Assembly (NCBI GenBank): GCA_021785175.1
Contig: JAJYGH010000019.1
Location: 1-46,641 of the forward strand
Length of the DNA stretch: 46,641 nucleotides
DNA from: Chloroflexota bacterium
GTDB lineage: Bacteria > Chloroflexota > Limnocylindria > Limnocylindrales > CSP1-4
Direction of reading: 5' to 3'
Below, one piece after another: positions 31,589-40,755 of the stretch (position 1 is its first letter; every line of letters starts with the position of its first letter). The position numbers were made by a program, and so were the translations under genes. The notes beneath the pieces were generated by a model. It searched no databases. It saw nothing but the letters and a program-made list of their open reading frames with translations, and was not told the origin of the DNA.

Positions 31589-32830
31589 TCAGGCTCCCGG
31601 GTCGGCCGGAGCCGCGTTCGCAGTCTCCCGCGGTCGCTCGTCCCCCTCGTCCTCCTGCAGCAGCGCCGTGATCGAGTCGAGCCTCGCCAGCCCGCGCGCC
31701 CGGCCCGCGTGGTCGACGACGATGCCGGTTCGGACGGCCGCATCGAGCAGCAGGGACAGTGCGTCGCGCAGCGTGGTGTCCGGCTCGAGGAGCGGGGACA
31801 GGTTCGCAACCGCTCCCTTCTCGAGCGGCTCCGTTTCCGTCCTCCCCGTCGTGTCCGCCCACCCGACGGGCACGCTCCGCTCGTCCACGAGCAGGACCCA
31901 CCGCGGCACGCGTCCGCGCTCGCGGCGGCGCACATCGGCGACCGTCTCGGTTCCCGCGGCCGTCGGGGCGGGCTCCAGCGTCAGGTCGCGGACGTGGCGC
32001 AGCGTCAGGCGCTTGAGCGCGCGATCGGCACCCACGAAGCGTGCGACGAAATCCGACGCGGGCCGGGCGAGCAGCTCCGCCGCCGGGGCGAACTGCGCGA
32101 GCGTGCCGCCCTCGCGCATGACCGCGATGAGGTCGCCCATCTTGATCGCCTCGTCGATGTCGTGCGTCACGAACAGGATCGTCTTGCCGAGCTCGCGCTG
32201 CAGCCGCAGCAGCTCGTCCTGGAGGCGCGCCCGCACGATCGGGTCGACGGCGGCGAAGGGCTCGTCCATCAGGAGCAGCGGCGGGTCGGCCGCCAGGGCT
32301 CGCGCGACGCCCACGCGCTGCTGCTCGCCGCCGGACAGCTCCGACGGGTACCGGCGCATGTACCGTGCCGGGTCGAGGCCCACGAGCCGCAGCAGGTCGT
32401 CCGCCCGCTCGCGCCTGCGCTCCGCGGGCCAGCCGAGGAGCCGGGGCACGACCGAGACGTTCTCCGCGATCGTCTCGTGCGGGAACAGCCCGACCTGCTG
32501 GATCACGTAGCCGATGCCGCGACGGAGCTCGACCGGGTCCTGGGCCTCGATGTCGCGTCCGTCGATGAGGACGCGGCCGGCGGTGGGCTCGATGAGCCGG
32601 TTGACCATCTTGAGGCTCGTGGTCTTGCCGCACCCCGACGGCCCGACGAGCACGCACGTCGCACCTGCGGGCACGGAGAGGCTCAGGTCGTGGACAGCGG
32701 CATGCCCGTCCGACGGGCTGCCATAGCGCTTGCTCACGTGCTCGAACTCGACGGTGGCGGCGCGATGCGTGCCGGGCGATCGGTCGGTGCCGGGTGCGGA
32801 CAGGGCGAGGTCCTCGGTTGCGTCCTGCAT
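31589..32830 (-). CDS. Osmoprotectant ABC transporter ATPase with CBS domains
   Basis: 413 residues. Walker A is GPSGCGKTT at 63-71, the Q-loop is in YVIQQVGLFPHETIAENV, the signature is ELSGGEQQRVGVARAL, Walker B is LLLMDEPFAAVDP and the H-loop is LFVTHDIDEA. The region from about 275 contains two degenerate CBS-like units (RHVRDLTLEPA with WVLLVDERSVPVG, and LSPLLEPDTTLRDALSLLLD with GIVVDHAGR), as in OpuA/OpuC ATPases where CBS pairs sense ionic strength. ATG 32830 begins an unconserved 25-residue lead. First gene of the operon; a TACGAT sits 2 bases before the ATG, too close to be its -10, so a later start is possible. Confidence 0.92.
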   Translation of the reverse strand: MQDATEDLALSAPGTDRSPGTHRAATVEFEHVSKRYGSPSDGHAAVHDLSLSVPAGATCVLVGPSGCGKTTSLKMVNRLIEPTAGRVLIDGRDIEAQDPVELRRGIGYVIQQVGLFPHETIAENVSVVPRLLGWPAERRRERADDLLRLVGLDPARYMRRYPSELSGGEQQRVGVARALAADPPLLLMDEPFAAVDPIVRARLQDELLRLQRELGKTILFVTHDIDEAIKMGDLIAVMREGGTLAQFAPAAELLARPASDFVARFVGADRALKRLTLRHVRDLTLEPAPTAAGTETVADVRRRERGRVPRWVLLVDERSVPVGWADTTGRTETEPLEKGAVANLSPLLEPDTTLRDALSLLLDAAVRTGIVVDHAGRARGLARLDSITALLQEDEGDERPRETANAAPADPGA

Positions 32831-33044
32831 CCATCGTACCGGGTGCCTCGTGGATGGCGGCCCGGGGGGTCTCGCGAGCGGGCGCGCACGCGCGAAACGT
32901 GGCTCTGCGGGGGCATGGCGCAGCCGGTCTGCTCCGCTCTGTCGCGAACCTCGGCGGCCTGCCGCGCGTCCCCTGAACTGCGCCGGCGTGCCGGAACCCG
33001 GGCGCGAACCTGGCCGCCCCGGTCGCGGCGCCGGCACCGCCCCG

Positions 33045-33050
33045 TAGAAT
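33045..33050 (+). promoter_or_regulatory. -10 element (TAGAAT) for a probably leaderless transcript
   Basis: TAGAAT ends exactly 6 bases before GTG 33057, so transcription would begin at the G of the start codon. No Shine-Dalgarno is present and no clear -35 is seen. The 226 bases before it (to the ABC ATPase start) hold no other recognised element. Confidence 0.5.
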
Positions 33051-33056
33051 GCCGCC

Positions 33057-33893
33057 GTGGATCCGCGCCCGCTGACGCCCGGCGATGCCGAGCGTGCACT
33101 GTCCGTCGCCGTGTCCGCGGCCCGCATCGCCGGCCGGGAGGAGTTGGCCCGCCTCGGGCGGGTCGAGCGGATCCGGCGCAAGAGCGCGCGCGACGTCGTG
33201 ACCGATGTCGACCACCTCGCCGAGCGGCTCATCCTCGACGAGATCCGCTCGGCGTTTCCCGGCGACGCGATGCTCGCCGAGGAATCGGGAGAGCATGCCG
33301 CGGCAGCGGGCGCCGCGCCGACGGCGGGGACGGGACGCGCCTGGATCGTCGATCCGCTCGACGGCACGGTCAACTACGCGAACGGGATCCCGGTGTTCAC
33401 GGTGAGCATCGCGCTCGCCGTCGACGGCCGCCCTTGCGTGGGGGTGGTGCTGGACCCGGTCCGCGACGAGCTGTTCACGGCGGTCGCGGGGGAGGGAACG
33501 CGCCTGAACGGCCGCCGCGTCGTCAACCCGGACAAGCCGGACATGGGCGACTACGTCATCGGGCTCGGGTATGCGCCGAGGGACTGGCGCTCGGACCTGG
33601 GCGAGCTGCGGCGGAGCGTCCGGGCGGCCCGCCACCTCGGGTCGGCCGCGCTCGAGCTCTCGTACGTCGCCGCCGGCCGGCTCGACGCCTGCATCCACCC
33701 GACGGGCATCTCGAACTGGGACGTCGCCGCGGCTGGGCTGATCGCCGAGGAGGGCGGCGCCGTCGTGACGACCGCGGACGGCCAGCCCTGGTTCGAGCTG
33801 TCCCGGCCGTCGGGCTCGATCGGGATCCTGGCCGCCCCGGCGCGGCACCATCGCGACCTGCTCGGCCTGTTCCTGGCGTCCGGGCGCGACTGA
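33057..33893 (+). CDS. Inositol-monophosphatase family phosphatase
   Basis: 278 residues. Metal-binding motifs are all present: DVVTDVD at 46-52, LAEESGE with Glu75-Glu76, WIVDPLDGTVNYANGIP with DPLDGT at 99-104, and ISNWDVAAAGLIAEEGG late. Members hydrolyse inositol phosphate, fructose 1,6-bisphosphate, histidinol phosphate or PAP with magnesium; the residues visible do not decide between them. The GTG start directly follows a -10 element. Downstream is a lipid kinase in the same direction, so phosphoinositide or phospholipid metabolism is one possible setting. Confidence 0.92.
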   Translation: MDPRPLTPGDAERALSVAVSAARIAGREELARLGRVERIRRKSARDVVTDVDHLAERLILDEIRSAFPGDAMLAEESGEHAAAAGAAPTAGTGRAWIVDPLDGTVNYANGIPVFTVSIALAVDGRPCVGVVLDPVRDELFTAVAGEGTRLNGRRVVNPDKPDMGDYVIGLGYAPRDWRSDLGELRRSVRAARHLGSAALELSYVAAGRLDACIHPTGISNWDVAAAGLIAEEGGAVVTTADGQPWFELSRPSGSIGILAAPARHHRDLLGLFLASGRD

Positions 33894-34068
33894 GGCGCGG
33901 CTGACACGCGGGGGCGGCGTCGGGCGGCCGCGGCGTCGCGGCGAAGGGCCGGGCTCGGCCGGGCAACTTCCCGGGCAGGCGCGGATCCGCCGCGCCGTGT
34001 AGCGTGTCAGCCGCAGCGTGTGACGCCGCCGGGCGGCGGACGTCGGCAGCTCCGCACCGGACGGTCCC

Positions 34069-35052
34069 GTGCGCGTTCGCATCATCGACAACCCGTGGTC
34101 GTTCCGTGGCCCGTACCCCGTGCACCGGGTTCTCCCCGTGCTGCGCCGGGCAGGGTGGTCGGTCGACGTGGTCCACCGAAGCCGACTCCTCAGCGTGCGC
34201 GGACAGGTGGAGGAGGCGATCGACGACGGCGCCTCGCTGATCGTCGGCGCGGGCGGCGACGGGACGCTGCGCGACGTGGCCGACGTGCTTGCGGGACGCG
34301 AGGTGGCCCTCGGCGTCCTGCCGGGCGGGACAGCGAACCTGTGGGCGCACGAGCTCGGGGTGGCGGGCTCGCCCGAGCGGGCCGCGCAGGGCCTGGTGGA
34401 CGCCGACGTGCGGCGGATGGACATGGGCCGGATCGTCCATCCGGACGGCCGGTTCATCCGGTTCCTGCTGATGGCCGGCGTCGGCATCGACGGTCTCATG
34501 CTCGACCACACGGATCCCCGCCTCAAGCTCCGCATCGGCGCGGCGGGCATCGCGGTCGGCGCGCTCCGCGCGATTCCCGACTACCGGCCGTTCGAGGTCC
34601 GGCTGTCGGTCGACGGACGGCCCGCGTGGGAGGGCCGTGTCCTGCAGGTGATCGTCGGCAACTCGCGACGCTACGCCAACGTGGTCGACGCGGCTCCCGA
34701 CGCGCTGGTCGACGACGGACTGCTCGACGTGACGATCGTCCCGGCGGGCGACCTGCAGCTTGCCGTCCGGCTCGGTTGGTCGGTCGCGCTGCACCGACGG
34801 CCCGGCGGTGACGTGCCCCGTCTCCGGGGGCGGGAGCTCGAACTGTGGACGGCCGGTGCCCCCCCGATGGAGGTCGACGGCAGCCACGTCCGCCGGGAAT
34901 CGCTGGAGGGGGCGGGCGATCGGCCGTACCGGATCGTCGCGGAGCCGCTCGCGGTCGCGGTGCGCGTCCCGGCGGACTACCGCGGGCCGCTCTTCGGACA
35001 CCCGCCGGGCCGCGGCGGCGGCCGCGAGCGCGGACAGGGCGCGCCGCGCTGA
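34069..35052 (+). CDS. Diacylglycerol/lipid kinase family protein
   Basis: 327 residues. The catalytic DAGK motif GAGGDGTLRDV has GGDGT at 62-66, and LPGGTANLWAHELG follows at 84. The C-terminal beta-sandwich ends in PMEVDGSHVRRE and the VPADYRG stretch. Typical members phosphorylate diacylglycerol, sphingosine or related lipids with ATP at the inner membrane face. GTG 34069 directly precedes MRVRIIDNP; no strong ribosome site is seen. The last 25 residues are Gly/Arg-rich. It converges with the exonuclease gene 24 bases further on. Confidence 0.9.
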   Translation: MRVRIIDNPWSFRGPYPVHRVLPVLRRAGWSVDVVHRSRLLSVRGQVEEAIDDGASLIVGAGGDGTLRDVADVLAGREVALGVLPGGTANLWAHELGVAGSPERAAQGLVDADVRRMDMGRIVHPDGRFIRFLLMAGVGIDGLMLDHTDPRLKLRIGAAGIAVGALRAIPDYRPFEVRLSVDGRPAWEGRVLQVIVGNSRRYANVVDAAPDALVDDGLLDVTIVPAGDLQLAVRLGWSVALHRRPGGDVPRLRGRELELWTAGAPPMEVDGSHVRRESLEGAGDRPYRIVAEPLAVAVRVPADYRGPLFGHPPGRGGGRERGQGAPR

Positions 35053-35076
35053 CGCAGGCCCGTGCGTGGCTGCCCC

Positions 35077-35955
35077 TTACTCCGCCCAGCGCGGGACGCG
35101 GGAGGCCAGGTGCGGGGCGCCGAGCGTCGCGACCAGCCGGGAGAACGGCTCGCGCGGGACGCCACGCCAGGCGAGGTCGTCGAGGCTCTCGGTGAGCGGG
35201 ACGTCGCACCGGAGCGTCGCAAGTTCCCGGTAGAGCTCCGCCTCCGCTCGGCAGTCGCGCAGGGTCGCTGCCAGCACCGTCGCGTTCCGGAGCGGGACCC
35301 CCCAGTCACGCCCGTCCGGCGGGATCGCCTCGAGGTGCCGGTACCGCGACAGGATCGCCGCCGCGCTCGCCGTCCCCCAGCCTCGCAGGCCGGGGAAGCC
35401 GTCGGCCGCGTCACCGACGAGGGCGAGCCAGTCGGGGATGCTCTCCGGGTCCACCCCGAACTTCGCGCGCACGGCGTCGGCGTCGATCCACCGCTCGCGC
35501 CGACGGTCGAAGGCGACCACGCGCCCGTCCGGCCGGACGCACTGCGCCAGGTCCTTGTCGGGCGAGAGGATCACGATGCGATCGACGCCGCGGGCGTCCG
35601 CCCAGCGCGCCGCGGCCGTCGCCAGGGCGTCGTCGGCCTCGAACTCGACCATCGGCCACACGACGAGGCCGAGCGACCGGAGCGCGGTCTCGGCCAGGTC
35701 GAACTGCGCGAGGAGCACGGGCGGCATCCCCGCTTCGGTCTTGTACCCGGCATAGCGCTCGTTCCGCCACGAGCGGATGATGTGGTCCGTCGCGCAGCCG
35801 ATGTGCGTGACCGAGCTGTTGCGCAGGAGGCGCAGCACGCTCTCGACGAGCCCCACGGTGGCGCCGACGAGCCGGCCGGACGGATCGTTCACGGGCGGGC
35901 GCCCGAAGTGCGCCCGGAACAGCTCGTACGTCGCGTCGAGCAGGTGGAGCTGCAT
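35077..35955 (-). CDS. 5'-3' exonuclease, FEN/PIN domain
   Basis: 292 residues, similar to the 5'-nuclease domain of DNA polymerase I standing alone. Metal-binding aspartates are in HLLDATYELFRAHF, VEFEADDALATAAARWA and ILSPDKDLAQCV. The helix-hairpin-helix is in LVGDAADGFPGLRGWGTASAAAIL. The usual arginine in GYKTER-like motifs appears as NERYAGYKTEAG. It probably removes RNA primers or flaps in repair. ATG 35955 begins MQLHLLD; longer frames add 30 unrelated residues. It is divergent from the P-type ATPase and convergent with the lipid kinase. Confidence 0.92.
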   Translation of the reverse strand: MQLHLLDATYELFRAHFGRPPVNDPSGRLVGATVGLVESVLRLLRNSSVTHIGCATDHIIRSWRNERYAGYKTEAGMPPVLLAQFDLAETALRSLGLVVWPMVEFEADDALATAAARWADARGVDRIVILSPDKDLAQCVRPDGRVVAFDRRRERWIDADAVRAKFGVDPESIPDWLALVGDAADGFPGLRGWGTASAAAILSRYRHLEAIPPDGRDWGVPLRNATVLAATLRDCRAEAELYRELATLRCDVPLTESLDDLAWRGVPREPFSRLVATLGAPHLASRVPRWAE

Positions 35956-36081
35956 CGGCGGACGGTACCACCGCGGGATCGGGCAGCCCGGCGGCCGCGA
36001 ACCGGGCGGGACGATCGGCCCACGCCGGGTCGACGGTCGGCACACGACGCAGTCGCGCCCGACGCCTCACCATGGCCGCTT

Positions 36082-38625
36082 ATGACTGGGGCGGCTCTTC
36101 CCGGACCCATCGCCGACATCCACGCGCGCGAGGCGGCAGACGTCGCATCGGCGCTCGACGTGGATCCCTCGATCGGCCTGACCACGGGCGTCGCCGAACA
36201 GCGCCACGTCCTGACCGGGCCCAACGAGCTCGAGCAGGTGACGCGTCCGTCGCTGCTGTCGATCGTGTGGGACAGCTTCACCGAGCCCTTCATCCTGCTG
36301 CTGTTCTTCGCCGGCGCCCTCGCCGTCGCCCTCGGCGAAGTCCGCGACGGACTGTTCGTGCTGCTGATGATCGGCCCGATGGTTGGCGCCGACGTCATCA
36401 CCGAGTACCGCGCCGAGCGCGCGCTCGAGGCGCTCCGCGAGGCCGCCGCGCCGATGGCGCGCGTCCGCCGGGACGGAGCCGTCTCCGAGATCCCTGCCGC
36501 GATGCTCGTGCCGGGTGACATCGTGCTCCTTCGCGTTGGCGACGTGTCACCCGCCGATCTGCGCCTCGTCCGCACGGAGGGGCTTTCGTTCGACCGCAGC
36601 GCCCTCACCGGCGAGTCTCTCCCGGAGGCCGGACGGGTGGACCCGGATGCCGTCGAGGCGCCGCTGGCGGAGCGCCACGCGGTGGCGTTCGCGGGCACCA
36701 GCGTCGTGGCGGGCCGCGGCGAGGGCATCGTCGTGGCGACCGGTCTCCGCACCGAGTTCGGCCGGATCTCGAAGGCGCTGGCCGGGCAGGACCGGCGGCG
36801 GTCGCCGCTCCAGCGCGAGCTCGACCGGCTCGTCCGCATCCTGCTGGTCGTCGCGGTCGGGCTGATCGCGATCACGACCGGACTCGGATTCGCGCGCGGC
36901 AACCCCGTGACCGACAACCTCATGGCCGGCATCTCGGCGGCGATCGCGTCGATCCCGGAGGAGCCGCCCGTCCTGTTCGCGGTGATCCTCGGCCTCGGCG
37001 CCTACCGGCTGCTCCGCCGGGGCGTGCTGGTCCGGCGCCTCAACGCGCAGGAGACGCTGGGCGCGGTCGACCTGATCCTGACCGACAAGACCGGGACCCT
37101 GACGCAGAACCGGCTCGCGCTGACCGACATCCGGACGCCGGCTGGATCCGTGCAGGACGCCGACCGCCGCCGCGAGCTCCTCTCCTCGGCGCTGCGCGCC
37201 GAGGAGGATGCGTGGAGCGTCGGGACGGGAGCCCGCCCCGGATCGTTCACGCGCTCCCTGATCTCGGCCGTCGAAGGCGGCGGCGACGGCACCGACCTCG
37301 ACCCGTCGGAGCTGCTGGCCGCCGAGCCCGTGAGCGACGCCCGTCCGTACTCGCGGACGCGAGCCCTGCGGGACGGCGTCGTCGAGGAGCTCGCGCTCGG
37401 CGCACCCGAGGCCGTCCTGGCGCTCGCGGACGGCCTGCCGCAGGCCGAGCACGACGCGTGGCACGCGCTCATCGAGCGCGGGGCGGACGCGGGGGAGCGC
37501 CTGCTCCTGCTCGCCGGGCGCCCGGACTCCGAGCCGTGGCGCCCGCTGGCCCTCGTCGGGTTCGCCGACCGGCCGCGACAGGGGATCGCCGAGGCGATGC
37601 GCATCGCAGGCGAGGCCGGGATTCAGACGATCATCGTCACGGGCGACCATCCGCTCACCGCCGCCGCGATCGCGCGAGACGTCGGCATGCGCGGCGAGCG
37701 CGTCGTCACGGGCGCCGAGCTCGCGAGCTGGGACGATCAGCGGCTCCGGTCGGAGCTGCGCTCGATGGACATCGTGGCGCGGGCCGCGCCCGAGGACAAG
37801 CTGCGGCTCGTGGATGCGGCACGCGCGATGAACCGGACGGTGGCGGTCACCGGCGACGGCGTGAACGACTCGCCGGCCCTGCAGCATGCCGACGTGGCAG
37901 TGGCGATGGGCAGCGGCGCCGCGGTCGCCCGCGAGGCGTCCGACCTCATCCTCGGCGACGACTCGTTCGCGACGCTGATGTACGGCCTCCGCGAGGGTCG
38001 CCGCATCGTCGCGAATGTCCAGAAGGGGCTCGTGTTCCTCGTTTCGACGCACGTCGCCATGCTCGGGTTCATCCTCATCGCCACGATCGCGGGCTACTCG
38101 CAGCCGCTGCTGCCGATCCAGATCCTCTGGCTCGAGGTCTTCATCGACATGCTGACGGTCGCGTCGTTCGAGATCGAGCGGGAGGAGCCCGACGCGATGC
38201 GCGTGCCGCCGCGCCCGCGCCTGAAGCCGCTCCTGGACGACGGGCTGCTCGCCCGGATCGCGCTCGCCGGCGGGTTCAGCGCCGTGGCCGCGCTGTTCAT
38301 CATGGAACTTCATCCCGGCGGGTTCGAGCACGCGCGCTGGCTCGCGTATTCGGCGCTCGTCGCCGGGCAGGCCGTCCGCGCGAACGCGAACCGCAGCCTG
38401 CGCCTGCCGGTGCTCACGCTGCGGCCGAACCCGCTGCTCCTGATGGGCGGGATCATCACGGTGCTCGTGCAGGCCGTCATCCCGTACCTGCCCCCCGTCG
38501 CGGGTGTGTTCCGGGCGACGCCGCTCGATGCATCCGACTGGATGCTCGTAGCGATCGTCGCGCTGCTGCCGGCGGTCATCGCGGAGGTCGTCCGAGGGAT
38601 ACTCCGCCGCCGCTGGGTCGCGTAG
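36082..38625 (+). CDS. Cation-transporting P-type ATPase with PEEPP membrane motif
   Basis: 847 residues. Actuator motif SALTGES (TGES at 176-179), phosphorylated Asp335 in LTDKTGTLTQN, LGAPEAVL in the nucleotide domain, VTGDHPLTAA, and TGDGVNDSP at 590. Two membrane helices precede the actuator and about six follow. The M4 ion-site motif reads PEEPP at 292-296 where calcium pumps have PEGLP, so ion choice cannot be read by analogy. MQETLGAVD-like residues precede the phosphorylation loop. ATG 36082 gives a normal P2A-like N-terminus (THREAADV region). No ribosome site is clear. The nucleotide domain is short. Confidence 0.92.
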   Translation: MTGAALPGPIADIHAREAADVASALDVDPSIGLTTGVAEQRHVLTGPNELEQVTRPSLLSIVWDSFTEPFILLLFFAGALAVALGEVRDGLFVLLMIGPMVGADVITEYRAERALEALREAAAPMARVRRDGAVSEIPAAMLVPGDIVLLRVGDVSPADLRLVRTEGLSFDRSALTGESLPEAGRVDPDAVEAPLAERHAVAFAGTSVVAGRGEGIVVATGLRTEFGRISKALAGQDRRRSPLQRELDRLVRILLVVAVGLIAITTGLGFARGNPVTDNLMAGISAAIASIPEEPPVLFAVILGLGAYRLLRRGVLVRRLNAQETLGAVDLILTDKTGTLTQNRLALTDIRTPAGSVQDADRRRELLSSALRAEEDAWSVGTGARPGSFTRSLISAVEGGGDGTDLDPSELLAAEPVSDARPYSRTRALRDGVVEELALGAPEAVLALADGLPQAEHDAWHALIERGADAGERLLLLAGRPDSEPWRPLALVGFADRPRQGIAEAMRIAGEAGIQTIIVTGDHPLTAAAIARDVGMRGERVVTGAELASWDDQRLRSELRSMDIVARAAPEDKLRLVDAARAMNRTVAVTGDGVNDSPALQHADVAVAMGSGAAVAREASDLILGDDSFATLMYGLREGRRIVANVQKGLVFLVSTHVAMLGFILIATIAGYSQPLLPIQILWLEVFIDMLTVASFEIEREEPDAMRVPPRPRLKPLLDDGLLARIALAGGFSAVAALFIMELHPGGFEHARWLAYSALVAGQAVRANANRSLRLPVLTLRPNPLLLMGGIITVLVQAVIPYLPPVAGVFRATPLDASDWMLVAIVALLPAVIAEVVRGILRRRWVA

Positions 38626-38635
38626 CCGGCCTGGA

Positions 38636-38658
38636 GCCGGACGCCCGGCTCGTCCGGC
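38636..38658. terminator. Hairpin between convergent ATPase and glucokinase genes
   Basis: gccggac and gtccggc form a perfect 7-bp stem around a 9-base loop, 11 bases after the ATPase stop and 57 before the glucokinase stop. There is no T-run, so it may be a weak bidirectional terminator. Confidence 0.4.
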
Positions 38659-38714
38659 CGTGCGCGCCGCCCTCGGTCGCCGTGGCTGGGAGCCCAGGGC
38701 TCCGCCGGCGCGTG

Positions 38715-39749
38715 TCAGCCCGCCGCGACGATCTCGCGCACGCCGGCCGACTCCGGTGGACGGTACCCCTGCGCCTCCGCGGCCGCCAGCGCGGCCCCGA
38801 CGATGCCGGCGGCGTTGAGGAGCCGCGCCACCTCGAGCGGCCCGCGGGGCGTGAGGTACTGCATGTACTGCTTCGTCTCCTTGCTCACGCCGCCGCCGAG
38901 GATGATGAGGTCGGGCGAGAGGTACCGGTAGACGCGGTCGAGGTACTTGTCGAACTCCCTGGCCCAGGCCTTCCACCCGAGCTTCCGACGCTCGCGCGCG
39001 GCGCCGCTGACGAGGGTCTCTGCGTCGCGCCGGTGGAACTCGAGGTGTCCGAGTTCGGTGTTGGGCACGAGGCGGCCGTCGACGAACAGTGCGCTGCCGA
39101 TGCCGGTCCCGATCGTGAGCATGAGCACGACGCCCTTGCGCCCGACGCCCGCACCGTAGCGCATCTCGGCCAGGCCGGCGGCGTCCGCGTCGTTGATGAT
39201 GAGCACGTGCCGTGACAGGTGCCGCTCCAGCACGTCCTCGGCGCGCGTCGCCAGCCACGACTTGTCGATATTGGCTGCGGTGCGCAGCCAGCCCTCCTTC
39301 ACCACGCCCGGAAGCCCGGCGCCCGACGGGAGCCCCTGCGTGTCGCGGCCGGATGCCTCGATCCGTTCGATGATGTGGGCGATCGTATCCGCGATCGCCT
39401 CGGGGGAGGATGGGACCGGCGTCTTCTCGCGGATCCGTGGCGAGACGAGCGTCCCGGTCGCGAGATCCACCACGGCGGCCTTCACGCCGGTGCCGCCGAC
39501 GTCGATCCCGACCGCGAGCGAGGACGGCCCGCCGCCGCTGCCATCGACGGTCGCCCCGCCGGCGCCGTCTCCCGCCGCGGACGCGCCGTTCCCGGCGTGG
39601 TCCCCGAGGACGCCGTTGCTGCCGGTGCCTTGATCGGGGCCGTTGCTGCCATGCCAGGCCACCGGCGCGCCAACGCCCACGTTGGACGCCGCCGGGTTCG
39701 ACGCAGGCGTTGCGAACCCCGCGCCGACGTCCCGCACTGTCTCGTCCAT
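38715..39749 (-). CDS. ppgK: Polyphosphate glucokinase
   Basis: 344 residues of the ROK fold. It phosphorylates glucose with polyphosphate and/or ATP. The phosphate loop is VGIDVGGTGVKAAVVDL from 80, followed by SGAGLPGVVKEGW, DADAAGLAEMRYGAG and MLTIGTGIGSALFVDGRLVPN. TELGHLEFHRRDAETLVSG then ERRKLGWKAWAREFDKYL is specific to PPGK. The 78-residue N-terminus is Gly/Ala/Asn-rich and disordered; ATG 39749 is preceded by gaggg, supporting translation from there. It stands between a convergent ATPase and yceI. Confidence 0.93.
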   Translation of the reverse strand: MDETVRDVGAGFATPASNPAASNVGVGAPVAWHGSNGPDQGTGSNGVLGDHAGNGASAAGDGAGGATVDGSGGGPSSLAVGIDVGGTGVKAAVVDLATGTLVSPRIREKTPVPSSPEAIADTIAHIIERIEASGRDTQGLPSGAGLPGVVKEGWLRTAANIDKSWLATRAEDVLERHLSRHVLIINDADAAGLAEMRYGAGVGRKGVVLMLTIGTGIGSALFVDGRLVPNTELGHLEFHRRDAETLVSGAARERRKLGWKAWAREFDKYLDRVYRYLSPDLIILGGGVSKETKQYMQYLTPRGPLEVARLLNAAGIVGAALAAAEAQGYRPPESAGVREIVAAG

Positions 39750-39894
39750 GCGTCGCTCCCTCGAAGGCCCCGTCAACGCGAGTCTAGCGGCCGCGGGCGC
39801 GCGGGGAGAGGGAACGCTGCTCCGGGCGAGCCGCGGATGCCGCGTCGGGAACGCGTGACGCGAGAGGTGACGCGGGGCCGTCTTCACCCCGGGC

Positions 39895-39916
39895 GCCGCG
39901 GATGGAGGACCGCGGC
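39895..39916. repeat. 7-bp inverted repeat in the ppgK-yceI spacer
   Basis: gccgcgg, 8-base loop, then ccgcggc. It lies in the 255-base spacer between ppgK and yceI, which also holds a possible ppgK -10 (TAGACT near 39781-39786) and the yceI terminator. Confidence 0.4.
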
Positions 39917-39952
39917 GTGGCCCTCGTCGCCCCGCGCGCAACCCGGAGACGA

Positions 39953-39981
39953 AACGACCCGGCCGGGCGGGTCGGGTCGTT
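39953..39981 (-). terminator. Probable terminator of yceI
   Basis: aacgaccc pairs with gggtcgtt in a perfect 8-bp stem; an inner 7-bp pairing, cgacccg with cgggtcg, is an alternative fold. Read on the minus strand the stem ends in GTCGTTTCG, a short T-stretch. It lies 24 bases past the yceI stop. Confidence 0.5.
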
Positions 39982-40004
39982 CGTGCGCGAGTCGCGGCGA
40001 GCGA

Positions 40005-40571
40005 TCAGGCCGCCCCCTTCTCCGCGGAGGAGGCCGGCTGCTCGGTCGCGGCCGAGAGCAGCTCGAGGTCGATGTCGATCCGCACCTCGTCGCCGACCAG
40101 CCACCCGCCGGTCTCGAGGCCGACGTTCCACGTCAGCCCCCACTCCTTTCGGCTGATCCGCGTCCGGGCCGAGAACCCGGCGCTCCTGCCGCCCTGCAGG
40201 TTCTGCGCGACGCCGAGGAACTCGACATCGAGCGTGACGGGGTGTGTCTCACCGCGGATCGCCAGATCGCCGCGGACGTCGTACCGGTCGCCACCCTTCG
40301 GCTCGATCGAGGTGCTCCGGAAGGTGAGCGTGGGGTAGTGCTCGACATCGAGGAAGTCGGCGGAACGCAGGTGCGCGTCGCGCTGCTCGATCCCGGTGTC
40401 GATGCTCGTCGCCTGAATCGTCGCCTCGACCCGGCCCTGGTCCGGATGTTCGGGGTCGAACGAGACCTCCGCCGAGAATTCCCGGAACTGTCCACGCACG
40501 TTCGTGACCATCATGTGCCGGGCAGCGAAGTGCACCGACGAATGGACCGGATCGAGCTTCCACGCTGCCAT
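40005..40571 (-). CDS. YceI-family lipocalin-like protein
   Basis: 188 residues. YceI proteins fold as a barrel that binds isoprenoids or other amphiphiles. WKLDPVHSSVHFAARHMMV, GQFREFSAEVSFDPE, RDAHLRSADFLDVEHYPTL and GDLAIRGETHPVTLDVEF are the family segments. There is no signal peptide, so it is probably cytosolic, unlike the periplasmic E. coli form. ATG 40571 has aggag at 9-base spacing; ATG 40577 is too close to it. It is divergent from a MarR gene, with two palindromes flanking its promoter. Confidence 0.92.
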   Translation of the reverse strand: MAAWKLDPVHSSVHFAARHMMVTNVRGQFREFSAEVSFDPEHPDQGRVEATIQATSIDTGIEQRDAHLRSADFLDVEHYPTLTFRSTSIEPKGGDRYDVRGDLAIRGETHPVTLDVEFLGVAQNLQGGRSAGFSARTRISRKEWGLTWNVGLETGGWLVGDEVRIDIDLELLSAATEQPASSAEKGAA

Positions 40572-40698
40572 CTGCATCTGCTCCTGTGCCTGTTCACGCG
40601 CGATGCCGTTCGTCCACCTGCTCCCGACCACGTGGTCGCTCGCTCCACAGCGTCCCGACTCGCGGGCACTGGCGTGGCCGGACGGCCCCGGCCTTATT

Positions 40699-40714
40699 AG
40701 TTGCGTATGCAACT
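40699..40714. promoter_or_regulatory. MarR-type operator O1
   Basis: agttgc, gtat, gcaact: perfect 6-bp arms with a 4-base centre. It lies just after the predicted yceI transcription start. Confidence 0.7.
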
Positions 40715-40726
40715 TGTGTCGGCACC

Positions 40727-40755
40727 ACTATAGCGGCTCCTTGTTGCAGGCGCAA
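40727..40755 (-). promoter_or_regulatory. Sigma-70 promoter of yceI
   Basis: On the minus strand: -35 TTGCGC (40755-40750), a 17-base spacer, then -10 TATAGT (40732-40727). O2 overlaps the -35, and O1 lies about 13 bases beyond the -10. Confidence 0.65.

Noticed and set aside
32836-32841. TACGAT upstream of the osmoprotectant ATPase as its -10
   Set aside because: It ends 2 bases before ATG 32830, so transcription would start inside the gene; it could hold only if translation starts later.
30915-34550. 1211-codon minus-strand frame across the ABC ATPase and inositol phosphatase genes
   Set aside because: It lies in a different frame from the ATPase, permease and phosphatase genes that show clear motifs; it is a GC-driven shadow.
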